A DNA stretch of 64,000 bases from Xanthostigma xanthostigma (GCA_963575645.1 OY754468.1:6758001-6822000), one strand, 5' to 3'. Positions 46,441 to 58,080 are shown, counted from the first letter of the stretch. Made by a program: numbers and translations. Notes: a model not told the origin generated them from the letters alone.

Positions 46441-46760
46441 GATAGCTAGTTGTCGTACCGTGTTGTATCCGAGAGTTCTCATATTGTGCTGTATAAACGC
46501 ATCGGTAGCGGACGCTTGTTTTGTATTAGAACTGTTACTGTGTACGTGCGTAGCATGCTGTTGCGGCTTAAAAACCTTTTTTTTGTGATATAACTACAAA
46601 ACGGTTTTCGGATTTTTCTCTTTATTTGCTTCTTGCCAAATTTCATGATTCTAGGTCAACGAGAAGTACCCTACAGGTTTTGATTCTCAAGAATCTTGAC
46701 AGACATACAACAAAGTGATCCTATAAGGGTTCCTTTTTTCCTTTTGGGGTACGAAACCCT
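46441..46760 (+). repeat. Interspersed repeat, inverse copy at 54735-55033
   Basis: Shares GTCGTACCGTGTTGT, GAGAGTTCTCATATTGTGCT and GGTCAACGAGAAGTACCCTA with the reverse strand of 54735-55033. The AGGGTTCC tail style resembles fragments near 40830 and 43050. Confidence 0.75.
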
Positions 46761-47192
46761 TAAAATCACAGTAATAGTGTTTGGCATCTGCAGTATGATT
46801 CAGTTCGATGAACCTGGTTGTGAATGGATAGAAGTAACTGTTTTTAGAAAACGTTTCATGAATACTAAGCCAAGGATATTCAATGCAATTTCCGCGTCAA
46901 GCGTCGTTCATTGCCTGCTAGTCCGGTTGTTAGACATCTCTTTCTTGTCATCCTTCTTCACCTCTTGCTTCTATCCCTCTCTGTTGTGAATTGTAATTAC
47001 TAATCGCGACGATCTTCTCTGTACCTTGTTACCCCAGTTTCTTTGTTATTTAATTTGTGTGCCAAACATGTGACTCCTTTCTGTAGCAGGGTTTTTTATG
47101 TTGGCATTGTTTTTTATTAAACCATTGCATGAGGTTTTTTTTTTAAACTAACGTACATATATTATGTAAATTTGGTAGTTTTGTGTTGTTAT

Positions 47193-47727
47193 TAGTGATG
47201 TGCCGGATATCCGTATCCGTATCCGCGGATATCCGAGGGAGAAGAAAGATCCGTATCCGTATCCGTTAGTTTTTGGCGGATCTTTTACCTTATTAATTTT
47301 CAATTCATAGATGAAATTTTATATATATAGGTGATTAGGTAATAATGAAAACCTGTTAAATTCCATTCAGATTATTTTTTATTTTTTTAAATCGTATTTG
47401 GCACCTTTATATTGCAAACATTTATCGTAGTGAGTACCATACTAATAGTACATAACTCAAAGGTACTAAATCAACTAACTTTATAATGAGATATTACACA
47501 TCGATCTTTGGAAAGAGACAATCTGTTATGAGAGTTAACTCTTAAAGAGGTCAATAACTTTTTGCCATAACAGATAGTCTCTTTCCAAAGGTCGATGTGT
47601 AATATTTACCGCCGCGTACTCTAAGAAAGTTAAGATCCGTATCCGTATCCGCGGATCTTGAAACCAAAAATCCGTATTCAGATCCGTATTCGCGGATATA
47701 CATTTTTAACGATCCGGCACATCACTA
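47193..47727. mobile_element. Non-autonomous hAT element, GGATATCCG-rich, copy 1
   Basis: Ends TAGTGATGTGCCGGATA and (reversed) TAGTGATGTGCCGGATC. Both ends carry repeated ATCCGTATCCG motifs around GCGGATATCC. The interior has a mirrored CATCGATCTTTGGAAAGAGA / TCTCTTTCCAAAGGTCGATG hairpin. No convincing duplication in the flanks. The same family occurs at 62547. Confidence 0.85.
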
Positions 47728-48189
47728 GTGTATGAGTATATCTGATAGTAAACAAAGTGAATAAAATATAAACCAAGGCGATCCGACCAAAATTGCGATC
47801 TGTAGAGCTCGGACGTACGTACAGACCAGCCGAAAGCCGCTCTTCGTGATTTTCAATTACAATTTTCGAAGTAATTATGAACTTGAATCGATCTAAAAAT
47901 GGTTCTGTTTTATAGAACAGAATCTGCTCTTTTCAAAAAACTACAATTTGAATGAATTAACTTAGATATAACTTCTTGTATGAAAGAAAGTCAGCCCTGA
48001 CGCGCAAAGCGATAATAATAGAGCACATATCGCTAGTGAAGGGGTATGTGCAAAAGCGTAACTAGAACTCACGTAGTGAGGATTCAGTACCGTTAATAAT
48101 TTAAAATGGTTTACAATCATTGCGTAGGATGGTGCCACTTTCGCTTACTTTTGACACTTTCAATGGACAATGGCGCATGTATTACAAAA

Positions 48190-48480
48190 ACTAATAATGT
48201 AGTTAAAGGCTGCAAGTCAGACGGGGCAGTCAGTCAGTGTCAGTGAACAGTGCGCGAACGACATAAATGTTCTAAATAAATATAGAGCTAAATAGAGAAC
48301 TGTCATATAAATATTCTGTGTACATAGTACTTTATTGTTGTTAGAATTCTTTTGTTTGTACGTTATTTATTTTATTCCATTATTGTAGAAAAGTACTTTT
48401 TAGTTTGTTTTGTTAACGTTTAGTTTTGTAAATAAATATTTGCACCACTAACAAAGCACAATTTTGTCAGTTTCATTACA
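48190..48480 (+). repeat. LTR remnant, plus orientation
   Basis: Contains CAGTCAGTCAGTGTCAGTGA and AATAAATA stretches and ends TTTCATTACA; the reverse complement resembles the LTR at 50936. The 5' limit is uncertain. Confidence 0.55.
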
Positions 48481-49409
48481 ATATTTATACCGATAACTTT
48501 TGAGAACCACTGTTTTCGTTAAGTAAACATTCACAACAAATAATCCGACTTTAGTATTTAGAATGATTCAGTAGTCGCTATCGCAGAATAGTTCAACAAT
48601 TCAATTCAAACAATGGATCTATCAATTACCCTGTTCTTCTAATCGAATTGGAAATTATTGACACACCTACAACGGTTGATAAAAGATTAATTTGCACATG
48701 GTATTAAAATCGAAGAGTATTAAATTTATTTTTTGCAATGGACGTTCAGATATGGCATTGAACTCACCGTATATCGTATTCGATTGTCAGGAATTTATTT
48801 AGAGGGACGGAGATTTATTGCGCGACACGCAAGACGTTGTTAAAGAGAGCCCTTCCAAAGTACGCCTAAGACGTTCGAGTGCGTTAATTTTTAGACTTCT
48901 TTTTACAGGCGTCTTATTATAGTACTAGTGTGACCTGTGCGAATTATTTGCATTAAATACATAAGTATAATAATTATCACTTTACAAAATTATTTTTTAA
49001 ACATGATTGCAGGCATTCAATTCGTTTCTAATTTTGCACACTGCTTATAACGTTCTTCTTTTTGTTGTATTACAATATGAAGCTCAGATGACAGATCGAA
49101 GAAATATTTTACTAAAATTGTCATATAGAGGCGCAAGTAGCAAAAGCATTGAGCTAAGCCGTCAGATGCCGTCATGCAGCATTGCTGTGACGTTGTTCAG
49201 CGTTGCCCGTCAGATGGCAGACGTTGTTCAGCGTTGCTGTTAATTAATTAATTTACAAAAACAAAAGCAATAATAAATTTTTTAGTTGTTGATGTCAGTA
49301 GAGCAAGCAATTATCTGTAAAATGATATATAATTTATGTGGAGAAATTGTGTGGTTTTTTCTAAAAAGGGAGGCAAACATCTTTAACCTTAACGTATTAA
49401 TCAATATGA

Positions 49410-49500
49410 TACTAGCGGTCCGGTTCCTGTTCGCCCGAATTTGTAGATTGTCACCGTTTTTCCGTCGACTTGCGTTTCAAAATTGGTCTTCACGAAAAGC
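49410..49500 (-). mobile_element. Helitron 3' fragment
   Basis: The minus strand ends CGGACCGCTAG|T and carries GCAAGTCGACGG and GGTGACAATCTACAAATTC, matching family B. It sits at the inner edge of the left arm of the 4.2-kb element. Confidence 0.65.
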
Positions 49501-50026
49501 GATTTGATTTAAACGCTTAATCCGAAACTGGTTTCCACTCTGATTGTGATGCTATTATAAAAATGAATTTTAAATCCCTATTTCAGTATTCTTAATCTAA
49601 CAAAAAATAGGGCGCCCTTGAATTTCAAGCCCTTGGCCCCGAAAAACCTATGTCCGACTCTGACTATTCTTGTTTTTTGTTAGAAGAATTTTTTGTTTGA
49701 AAAATATATTCCTGTTGTATCAAAGAAGAAGCAAAAAAGGAATTGAACAGTTTCCATCCATTGCTTTCTCTACTCGTTTGATAATTCATTCAACAAACGT
49801 TCTTCAAAAACCTGTTATTTAATAACTGGTTTATTGCAATCTGTTGTTCGAAAACGTGCTCTAGAACAGCTTTTTGAAAACCTGTTCTGTATACCAATTT
49901 CTTTAAGAACCAGTTCTTGGAGATCTTTTTATTTGAAAACCCGTTTTCAAGTCAAGTTCTTTGAGAATCTGTCCTTTAAGAACCTTCTCTTTAATAACCG
50001 ATTATTTAGAACCTGTTTTTTTTAAA

Positions 50027-50580
50027 CGCTTTATATTAGTTTGGGTTGTAACTAACTATGTATGTATGTAACTAACTATGTATGTATGTCCGTAACGGAA
50101 TCTTTGAGCATAATTTTCACCAATTTCCCGAAGTCTGATTAATTTGAAACTTTGCATACGTATCAAGGACCGATGACAATGCAATAATTTGATAACAGTT
50201 TCCCATTATCCTTATTAGGACCCCCAGGATTAATAAATTCTTTTATAGATCCTCTGTAGTAAACGCTTTATTTTCACCAATTTCCCGAAGTCTGATTAAT
50301 TTGAAACTTTGCATACGTATCAAGGACCGATGACAATGCAATAATTTGATAACAGTTTCCCATTATCCTTATTATTAAACGCTTTATATTAGTTTGGGTT
50401 GTAACTATGTATGTATGTCCGTAACGGAATCTTTGAGCATAATTTTCACCAATTTCCCGAAGTCTGATTAATTTGAAACTTTGCATACGTATCAAGGACC
50501 GATGACAATGCAATAATTTGATAACAGTTTCCCATTATCCTTATTAGGACCCCCAGGATTAATAAATTATTTTATAGATC
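50027..50580. repeat. Three tandem units (partial in the middle)
   Basis: AAACGCTTTATATTAGTTTG, GTCCGTAACGGAATCTTTGA, TCACCAATTTCCCGAAGTC and GACCGATGACAATGCAATAA recur in three near-identical units; the middle unit lacks its first part. A TATG-type microsatellite lies at about 50053-50088. Confidence 0.85.
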
Positions 50581-50602
50581 CTCAAACTAAAAAGTGAAAA
50601 AT

Positions 50603-50824
50603 AAAATATAGTTTAAAAAAAACTAAAAAACACGCTTTATATCGGACTAAAAAGTAAAAAATAATTGTTTTAAAATAAGCTTAAAAAGCGTTGGGCGCTC
50701 GATGTACGAAAATGTGGAACAAAGCGCCCCACGCTTTTTAAGCTTATTTTAATAAAACAATTATTTTTTACTTTTTAGTCCGATATAAAGCGTGTTTTTT
50801 AGTTTTTTTTAAACTATATTTTTT
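50603..50824. repeat. Hairpin with about 95-bp arms
   Basis: AACACGCTTTATATCGGACT is mirrored by AGTCCGATATAAAGCGTGTT; GCTTAAAAAGCGT is mirrored near the apex. It directly follows the tandem units, which also contain AACGCTTTATAT. Confidence 0.85.
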
Positions 50825-50935
50825 TCAAGTACTGCTTATTTGAAAAACTGTTCTGTAAATAAGTCTCTTCGAGAATCTGTTCATTGAGAACCATTAATCG
50901 GAAAGATTCGACCTCAAAATTTTCTTGGTTGACAT

Positions 50936-51398
50936 TGTAACAAAACTGTACTTCGATGTGGTGGTAAATATTCATTTACAACAATAAAATGTTAATGAAG
51001 CAAATAAACAAACTAAAAGTCCTTCTCTTATATAATTGAAATGAAATAGCAATGGTGTAACAAACAAAACAATAACTTCTAAGAAATAAAAACCAATATC
51101 ACATAAATATATACAAGAAATATTTATCTAAGCGCTCTAGAAATTTATATATGAACTCAATGATTTATGTCACTCTGTTGACTGGGAACTCAGTAACACA
51201 CATTGTCTAACCGATTTGTGAACTGCAGGCGCGGTTATATTTATACCTCTGCTGTCGCGTGATCGAACATTCTGGAAAAAATCAACCTGCGTCGATATTC
51301 TTCTACGAATTTTGCGGGCTTTTTTTCTCGAATGTTCGAAACCCGTCTCCACCTGCTTCCACAAAACCTCTTCTACCTGCTAAGTGGCGTGCGTCACA
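50936..51398 (-). repeat. Solo LTR
   Basis: TGTAACAAAACTG start and GCGTGCGTCACA end; the flanks ACAT and ATAT are 3 of 4 identical. Same family as 29612. Confidence 0.78.
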
Positions 51399-51585
51399 AT
51401 ATATTCAAATAAGATAAACATAATCGTATTGCTGATTGCGCCCTCTCGAGCTAGCGTCCTTGGCTCTAGTTATCTGTTTAAAATCGGTTCTTTGGAAATT
51501 GCTTTGTTCTTTGTCAGTTTATTTTAGAACCCGTTCTTTAAGAAACCGATTCTTTAAGATATTGTTTTTGAAGAACTTATTCTTT

Positions 51586-52013
51586 AAGAGTATTCGTCCC
51601 TGCAAACACCCCCTGCACCCTTCATCTCAAATCTTTTCCCCTCGCCTAAAAACGGCTCGCGCTCTCCCGACGCTATTTTTAAAGCTAGAGGGTTCTGGTA
51701 AACGCTAAATGAAAGACAAAGAATCAGACTACAGATCCTTCAGGCGAATTTTTTGAAAAACAGTTTCGCTTAAGTACGTGTGAAATATTACGTAACTTAT
51801 TATTTTTTTCAAAAGGTTGTAAGTTTTTTCAGGATTTTTTTTTTCAAAAAATTCGCCTAAAGGATCTGTAGTCTGATTCTTTGTCTTTCATTTGGCGTTT
51901 ACCAGAACCTCTAGCTTTAAAAATAGCGTCGGGAGAGCGCGAACAATTTTTAGGCGAGGGGAAAAGATTTGAGATGAAGTGTGCAGGGGGTATTTGCAGG
52001 GACGAATACTCTT
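51586..52013. repeat. Foldback element (about 175-bp arms)
   Basis: AAGAGTATTCGTCCCTGCA is mirrored by TGCAGGGACGAATACTCTT; AAAGACAAAGAATCAGACTA and GGATCTGTAGTCTGATTCTT mark the inner arms. It is inserted in the minisatellite. Confidence 0.9.
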
Positions 52014-53179
52014 AAACTTTAAAAATCATTTTTGCAAATTGTTTTTAAGAATCGGTTCTTAACAAATTGTTTTATAAACGCTTGTTTTGCTAGGAACTTG
52101 AATGTAATATAATCTTGAGAACTGTTATTTTTTTAACTGATACTTTTTCAGTAACAGTTCTAAAATAACTGGATATTACTGTTATTTCTTCTTATCAAAT
52201 ATACGAGCATCTCGAGTGCACTTTAAAACATGTTCGGATTATATTGGCGCAGAGATTTATAGAGTTCATTGATTTCAGCTTGACGCAATAAACGCTGGGA
52301 GATTTTATTACAGCGATTGAAACTGAAGGATGACTTCACGAAACGAAATAGAGTTATTCGTTACTACTTTACGAGTTACTATACGTCACACCCAAGACAT
52401 ATCGTTCGCGTCGACGCAGAAACCACTCGGAATAATTACACTTATTATAAAAGAAATCGTCGACAATTGTATCGATTTCCAATTTGTTCTACGAATTACA
52501 ATTAAATGCTTAATTAATGCTTAGATTGAGACATCGGCGTGCCCGAAATCATCATATATATTAATACTTGGGTTAAAGATGTTTGCCTCCCTTTTTAGAA
52601 AAAAAACACAAAATTTCTCCACATAAATTATATATCATTTTACAGATAATTGCTTGCTCTACTGACATCGACAACTAAAAAATTTATTATTGCTTTTGTT
52701 TTTGTAAATTAATTAAAATACAGCAACGCTGAACAACGTCTGCCATCTGACGGCTTTAATTTTGAAACAACGTCAACACTTCGATCTGTCATCTGACATT
52801 CATATTGTAATAGAACTGACACAATACTGCATACTGCCATCTGACGGCTGTAATTTTGAAACAGCGAGCAACGCTGAACAACGTCACAGCAATGCTGCAT
52901 GATGCCATCTGACGGCTTAGCTCAATGCTTTTGCTACTTGCGCCTCTATATGACAATTTTAGTAAAATATTTCTTCGACCTGTCATCTGAGCTTCATATT
53001 GTAATACAACAAAAAGAAGAACGTTATAAGCAGTGTGCTAAATTAGAAACTAGTTGAATACCTGCAATCATATTTAAAAAATAATTTTGTAAAGTGATAA
53101 TTATGATACTTATTTAGTGCGAATAATTCGCACAGGTCACTCTAGTATTTTATGTAGGGTATAAGCATCGGTTCCCGAC

Positions 53180-53470
53180 ATGGAGTAAGTAGAGTACGCT
53201 AGTGCGTATGCTTGCCATAAGTGAAAGTGTCCTCAGTTAAGAGAGGAAACGCTGCAAAAAAAAAACAGAAATTTGTTTACTCAAATCGCCATTGTTTTGC
53301 ATCATTACTTACGATAGAGATGAGAGACTGTTCTCTCTCTTAATTGCAGACACTTTCACTGCTCTCTCGCGCACTCTACGGTTAAGAGAGAGAACGCTGC
53401 AGAAAACCAGAAATTTGTTCACTCAAATCAGCATTGTTTAGCATCATTAGTTAATTCACAAACGGCTAAA
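53180..53470. repeat. Fragment of the 19341 MITE family with a local duplication
   Basis: TAGAGTACGCTAGTGCGTATG and GTGAAAGTGTCCTCAG match the family end. A roughly 60-bp unit with AGAAATTTGTT(T/C)ACTCAAATC occurs twice (about 53265 and 53408). Confidence 0.65.
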
Positions 53471-53813
53471 CTCGTACGAACTGTGTAAGACACCTTATAA
53501 ATAAAAATGAATAATTTAAATTGTTAAAATGATGCCCCTTTTTTCCAACGAATGTACCACTGTTTCAAATTGAACGATTTTGTAAGAAAATAATGTAACA
53601 GATAAAAATTTTTATTGTCCTGCTATGAATTGAAACTTCGTTATTTTTCATTTTTAGTGGAGTAATAAAATTTAAGTACCTAATTGTAAAAATATATTTT
53701 TATCTACGTAATATTCCATGGTTATAAAAAATCAGTATTGTAATATATCTTTAGAACGACCTTACGCAAAATACCAAGTCTGCAAGATTTTCTATCGACT
53801 GCAAGTAGAAGTA

Positions 53814-54717
53814 GGGTAGGACGGGGGAATGGCGTTCACTTAAGGAAAACATGGTGTATTTTTTAAATTATTTATTATGAATCAAAATTAACAAGAGTAA
53901 CAAAGTCTTTAATTATCGAGTAATCAACCATTTAACAACAAAAGCATATATCTTTCACCTACTAGTAGTAGGAAAACATTATTAAAAAAACATGTTTGAG
54001 CGGCATTGCCCCTGACTTTGGGTAATGCCGCTCAGGGTCTCATAAAGAAGTGTACCCAATCCAATCTGGCTGTTTTGCTGCTTTGATCAAAATTGTTTTT
54101 GATATTGTTGCGCTCAGCAAATTTATAAACAAGTTTACGCAAATCTGCAACATTGAGTCCATAATATAGCGAGCCCAGCAACTTAACTTGTTCAGCAATT
54201 TCAGTTTCTTGCTGTTGGGTGGAAAATGGGCTTCTTTCGGTCCAAGCCGCTTTAGCGGTAGTCCTTTGACGATTTCCTGGCATATCTATCTAAAACAATA
54301 AAAAAATAAGTCACTAAGGGGTAATGACGCTCAGATGAGCGGTATAACCCCAACCGGTCGTTTTGTAATTAATTTGAAATTTTAAAAAAATCATACACGA
54401 TTGTTGAAAATTGACTGCAATATCACAAAATAGAATAGTTTATTGGCTGAAAAGTAAAATTAGTAATTAAATAAGCATTAAAGTTTTGGACTTACCGACA
54501 AATAACACCTAATTAAAAATTAGATCAGTGCGGCCGCAAACGAAGAAACGCTCTTCACGGTCACATGACACGAGCTGACTGTCCGTTTGCAACGCTGTCT
54601 ATTAGAGGCCCCCTGCCCTCGCGCTTCACGCGACGTGACGTGTCGCTACGTTTCTTTTTGACAGAGTTACAGAGGTGAGCGCCATTACCCAGTGAGTGCC
54701 ATTCCCCCTCCCTCCCC
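53814..54717 (-). mobile_element. pogo/Tigger-derived element
   Basis: TA-flanked ends GGGTAGGACGGGGGAATGGC and (reversed) GGGGAGGGAGGGGGAATGGC. A GAGCGGCATTACCC-type motif occurs several times (about 54000, 54025, 54310-54350, 54680). It carries a short transposase-derived ORF and otherwise lacks the DDE domain. Confidence 0.85.
54032..54283 (-). CDS. Short ORF for a pogo/Tigger-type CENP-B/HTH DNA-binding domain
   Basis: 83 codons from ATG 54283 to a stop at 54032, inside the 53814-54717 element. The stretch from about residue 36 to 80 reads LGSLYYGLNVADLRKLVYKF then AERNNIKNNF and ARLDWVHFFMR. It matches the first CENP-B-type helix-turn-helix of pogo/Tigger and jerky transposases (YGLTxxxxRxLAYxxAExNxIxHxFN ... 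AGxDWxxxFxxR). The second HTH and catalytic DDD domain are absent. The frame has no stop, so it could make a small DNA-binding peptide, but simple truncation is equally likely. No promoter evidence. Confidence 0.65.
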   Translation of the reverse strand: MPGNRQRTTAKAAWTERSPFSTQQQETEIAEQVKLLGSLYYGLNVADLRKLVYKFAERNNIKNNFDQSSKTARLDWVHFFMRP

Positions 54718-54734
54718 TACTACCTCAAAAGAAA

Positions 54735-55033
54735 AAAAAAACCCTTATAGAATCACTTTGTTGTCCGTCTATCTGTCTGTCAACTCTTGGGAATCAAAAC
54801 CTATAGGGTACTTCCCGTTGACCTAGATTCATGAAATTTGGCAAGAAGCAAGTAAAGGAAAAAATCCGAAAACCGTAAATTTGTAGTTACATCACAAAAA
54901 AAAATGTTTTTAAACCGCAACAACATGCTACGCACGTACGCAGTAACAGTAATTCTAATTCAAAACAAGCGTCCGGTACCGGTCCGTTTATTCAGCACAA
55001 TATGAGAACTCTCGCACACAACACGGTACGACA
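54735..55033 (-). repeat. Interspersed repeat, copy of 46441-46760
   Basis: Reverse-complement match with about the same extent. The left end abuts the pogo-derived element at 53814-54717. Confidence 0.75.
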
Positions 55034-55037
55034 ACAA

Positions 55038-55166
55038 AAGTTAAGGTACATAAGACAAAAACATGGCAACAAGTTTCTGTATAAATTTTTATTTATTATT
55101 TTTTATTGTTTAAAAATGTATACATAAACTTATTGCCATGTTTTTGTCTTATGTACCTTAACTTTA
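55038..55166. repeat. Hairpin repeat
   Basis: AAAGTTAAGGTACATAAGAC is mirrored by GTCTTATGTACCTTAACTTT, with TTGCCATGTTTTT inside; about 40-bp arms. Confidence 0.85.
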
Positions 55167-55233
55167 GTTAATTGCTATGGTTAGTAATTAATGTTTATTT
55201 TCATAATTATTGTTTTGAATTTTCATATTGTAC

Positions 55234-55265
55234 TTGAAAAAGTCTAAATCTATAGACGAAACGTC
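55234..55265 (+). ncRNA. Partly decayed hammerhead-like motif
   Basis: TTGAAAA, then stem II GTCT/AGAC, then GAAACGTC. Stem I pairs GTAC (55230-55233) with GTAC just after the cleavage position. Two core bases differ from CTGANGA. Confidence 0.5.
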
Positions 55266-55359
55266 GTACGTTAATAAATATAACTTTTTGTCCACAATCG
55301 TGCGATTTTCCTTATTAATTATTATTATACGATATATAGCAACCCAAAATTAGTTAGAA

Positions 55360-55458
55360 TGAAGCCTAACCTCTACAAGTCGAATATTTCCTTACAAAAT
55401 CCTTCATAAGCCGAAAACTCTATAACTCGAATTTTTTGGCGTCTCCCGCGAAGTTCTA
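55360..55458. mobile_element. Possible Tigger-type MITE end
   Basis: Ends CGCGAAGTTCTACTG|TA, similar in style to pogo/Tigger termini, with TAACTCGAATT and AAGTCGAAT motifs. The opposite end is not found. Confidence 0.45.
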
Positions 55459-55774
55459 CTGTATGTATAATTCAGTATTATGTGTCGTTACAAAAGTAAA
55501 AAAAATCAATCTAATGTCGCAATAGGCATGGCGGCTTACTGAAGCACCAGTTTATCAGTGACTTGAATATTGACTACTTTTACTCATTTTATTGCTAAAT
55601 ACGGATCAATGAGAACGTCTAGGCGTGTGAAAATATCCATTTTGAGAGGTAAAGAATAACGTGTACTAAACAATGAGTAAAGAAGATACAGGAACAGAGA
55701 GAGATTGTGAATTATAGACGCTCAACAGCTGAGGTCATCAGCGTCTATGATACAGGAACAGTTTACTTAAGGTA

Positions 55775-56087
55775 TAGTATGCGCCACGAATCTAAAAGGC
55801 TCGGAAGTTAGATGCGAATGCGGGCTTGCGCTTGTACAGTCTCAGTTGAAAAACTACAAACTCGCAACTCAACAAAACTAAAGTAACAATAACAACTTGA
55901 CAATAGCGAATTAAAGCAGGAAAGCCAAAAGTGACAAAGGCAACGAGCGATCACGGCCAATCACCGACGAGCGCACGTTCCGTGCAGGTAGCTGGGAAGT
56001 GGTGGGAGTATCAACGGCTCTAAAATGTGCCTTTGCGACGCTGTTTGTGACTAACTTCCGAGCCTTTTAGATCCGCGGCGCGTACTA
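55775..56087. mobile_element. TA-flanked MITE, 313 bp
   Basis: The left arm TCTAAAAGGCTCGGAAGTTA is mirrored by TAACTTCCGAGCCTTTTAGA near 56050-56071. Ends TAGTATGCGCC / GGCGCGTACTA, flanked by TA on both sides. Confidence 0.85.
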
Positions 56088-56094
56088 TACGAGA

Positions 56095-56352
56095 TTTTAG
56101 ATATGGGAATATCCATTTAATTCACAAACATGTTTCATGTTCAACTTTTGTGCTTTTTTTAGAAATAAAAAAAATAGTCGAAAACTAGTAATGTGGGAAG
56201 GTGACACCCTGTATAAAATAATAATGCCATATTCGGATTCAGCGCTTCTAGAGCTTAGGATTTTTTAAGATTGTGAATTCAATGGTTATCCCTATATGTA
56301 AAATCTCGCTAAACATATCTGTGCTAAAAATCTATTGGTTCTTAGACTATGC
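56095..56352. repeat. Second copy of the 42603-42868 core
   Basis: Same orientation, with TTCATGTTCAACTTTTGTGC and AGCTTAGGATTTTTTAAGAT. A small insertion around CACCCTGTATAAAATAATAA distinguishes it. Confidence 0.7.
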
Positions 56353-56799
56353 TCAACTAGCCCCATATTTGTCCTAAAAATAATATAGATACCGCCGATT
56401 TCCAGGAAAGCATAAGAAACTGACCAGAAGAAATCTTTCGCGCATGCCTGTCCGAAATCACGTAACGCCCACATTGTAAAAATGCTTAGTATACAGAATG
56501 TTTCATGATTTTGGGCACCAGGTTGGAGAAAAGTACAGTGACTTAACGGGATGCCTTTCTCTTCATTTTTTCCAAGCCAAACATTCGGTGAAATCTAACT
56601 TGCCGCAGTTCCGTCACGGCGTAACACTTAGAAATAGTTAGGCGTAATTATTTGGGTAACTAGCTACTATTAATTATTAATTTAAATCTTAGATTAACGT
56701 CTGAATAGAAATCTTCAAATAAATAAAATTATCAACCAATTTTTTCAGACTGTATATTGATAAAAAATTATAAAATTATAATTCAATATCTCAATAAAT

Positions 56800-56831
56800 G
56801 ACGTTTCGGTCCGGATTTGGAGCTTCTTCAG
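56800..56831 (-). ncRNA. Hammerhead-ribozyme-like motif (Penelope-type), core intact
   Basis: The minus strand reads CTGAAGA, stem II with TCC/GGA pairing, then GAAACGTC|A. This matches the minimal type I hammerheads described for Penelope-like retroelements, whose very short ACGU stem III is thought to favour dimers. Stem I is weak here. Self-cleavage is not shown. Confidence 0.55.
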
Positions 56832-57960
56832 AAATATATAATCTAAAAAATATAAAAATTCAGTCTTTATTCTATTGTAAAATAAGTAGATACTAATTCA
56901 TTTTTATATTATTATTATTTGAAAAATTATAAAACGACTTAGTTCTTATCAGAATAAAAATTATTTTTAACTTAATTTTTATTAACAAACTAATAAAAGC
57001 TTGTTTTTAAACATTTTCGTTTATTTATTTTAAATCACTTTGTATATCATGATGTATGAGAAGTTCCTTAACAGCATTTGACCTTACAGTGTGTTCCTTA
57101 CCCTCTTTCTATACAAATATTATGGGAACTTTTTTTTTGTTAAGTTTTGGTCATCAGTTAAATGGTATTGTGACTACAAGACAGAACCTTTTTTTTCTAA
57201 ATGGGTTCAGGAATTTTAAGACACTTTTAATGGTTGTAAGTAAGATGAATGCATCTGTTTCTTTTTTCCTTCAACACGTTGATGTACTTGTTTGTTTTTA
57301 TTGTGCTACTACAGATGTCGTCTTTTTCTTTAAGATACTCAGATTGTAACCAATTAGAACTTACGATAAAGTAGATTTGAAGATAAGTTTCACAGCAACC
57401 TACTTTTAAAGCCAGATTTGTTAAAATAGATTGTATAAAGTAACATGTCTAATTATTTGGTAAAATAGCAGCTGTCATTAATTATCTCAAACTGAAGTAA
57501 TTAACGGTTTTAATTAAAATTTTAGTTTTTTTTTTTAAATCGTAGAAGAATTACGTTTTTAATAACCCAAGAGTCATATGAATCTCCGAATAGACCAGTT
57601 CACGGATATTTGGGAAATTTAAACCCCGCTTAACAAACGGTTATCCTATGCATGTCCGAATAGAATGTTGTTTACTTTATTTTTTATTACTCATGCGGGA
57701 AAAGTGGTATATTTACGCACGCTTTTACGGTTGAAAACTAGCTATTTTCATTTGCGTGCGGAAACTTTAATTGTCGCACTCAAATTAGTGTTTGCCGCAC
57801 GCAAATTCAGCGTTACCATAGTTACCAATACAATAACAATTTTAACTGAATTGTCAACTGTTTAATGATTTAATTTTAATTTTTATTACTTCTAATTCCT
57901 TTTTTTAATTCGTAATAAAATTTTAATTCTAATTTAATTTAATTCGTAACAAAAAATAGC

Positions 57961-58080
57961 ATGTGCAACTCGTGCGGCATTGTCGATTGCCCACTCAAGC
58001 GAATGAGAGCACTCGCTTCGCTCGTGCGCTCAACTTCGCTTTCGTGGGCAAACGACAACTTCCCGCACTAGTTGCACAAT
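57961..58080. repeat. Hairpin with alternating GCGAGCGAAGCGAG motif
   Basis: ATGTGCAACTCGTGCGG is mirrored by CCCGCACTAGTTGCACAA; TTGCCCAC and CGTGGGCAA pair further in, and CTCGCTTCGCTCG is a near-palindrome. Similar hairpin style occurs in the 60401 array. Confidence 0.75.

Larger units (their letters stand above)
49790..52180. repeat. Degenerate roughly 20-bp minisatellite, interrupted
   Basis: Variants of GAACCTGTTCTTTGA recur about every 20 bases at 49790-50026, 50830-50905, 51480-51590 and 52015-52180. The blocks between them are separate insertions: a tandem repeat with hairpin, a solo LTR and a foldback. Confidence 0.7.
48923..53147. mobile_element. 4.2-kb element with about 500-600 bp terminal inverted repeats
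   Basis: The outer end TACTAGTGTGACCTGTGCG is mirrored by CGCACAGGTCACTCTAGTA. Arms 48923-about 49410 and about 52545-53147 remain similar throughout, including GGAGGCAAACATCTTTAACC. Both arms contain variable copies of GCCATCTGACGGC / CAACGCTGAACAACGTC subrepeats, more in the right arm. The centre is a degenerate minisatellite with several insertions. No transposase recognised. Confidence 0.8.

Noticed and set aside
57056..57349. 97-codon frame with hydrophobic residues
   Set aside because: No receptor signature, no splice context and no recognisable homologous pattern; probably a chance frame in T-rich DNA.
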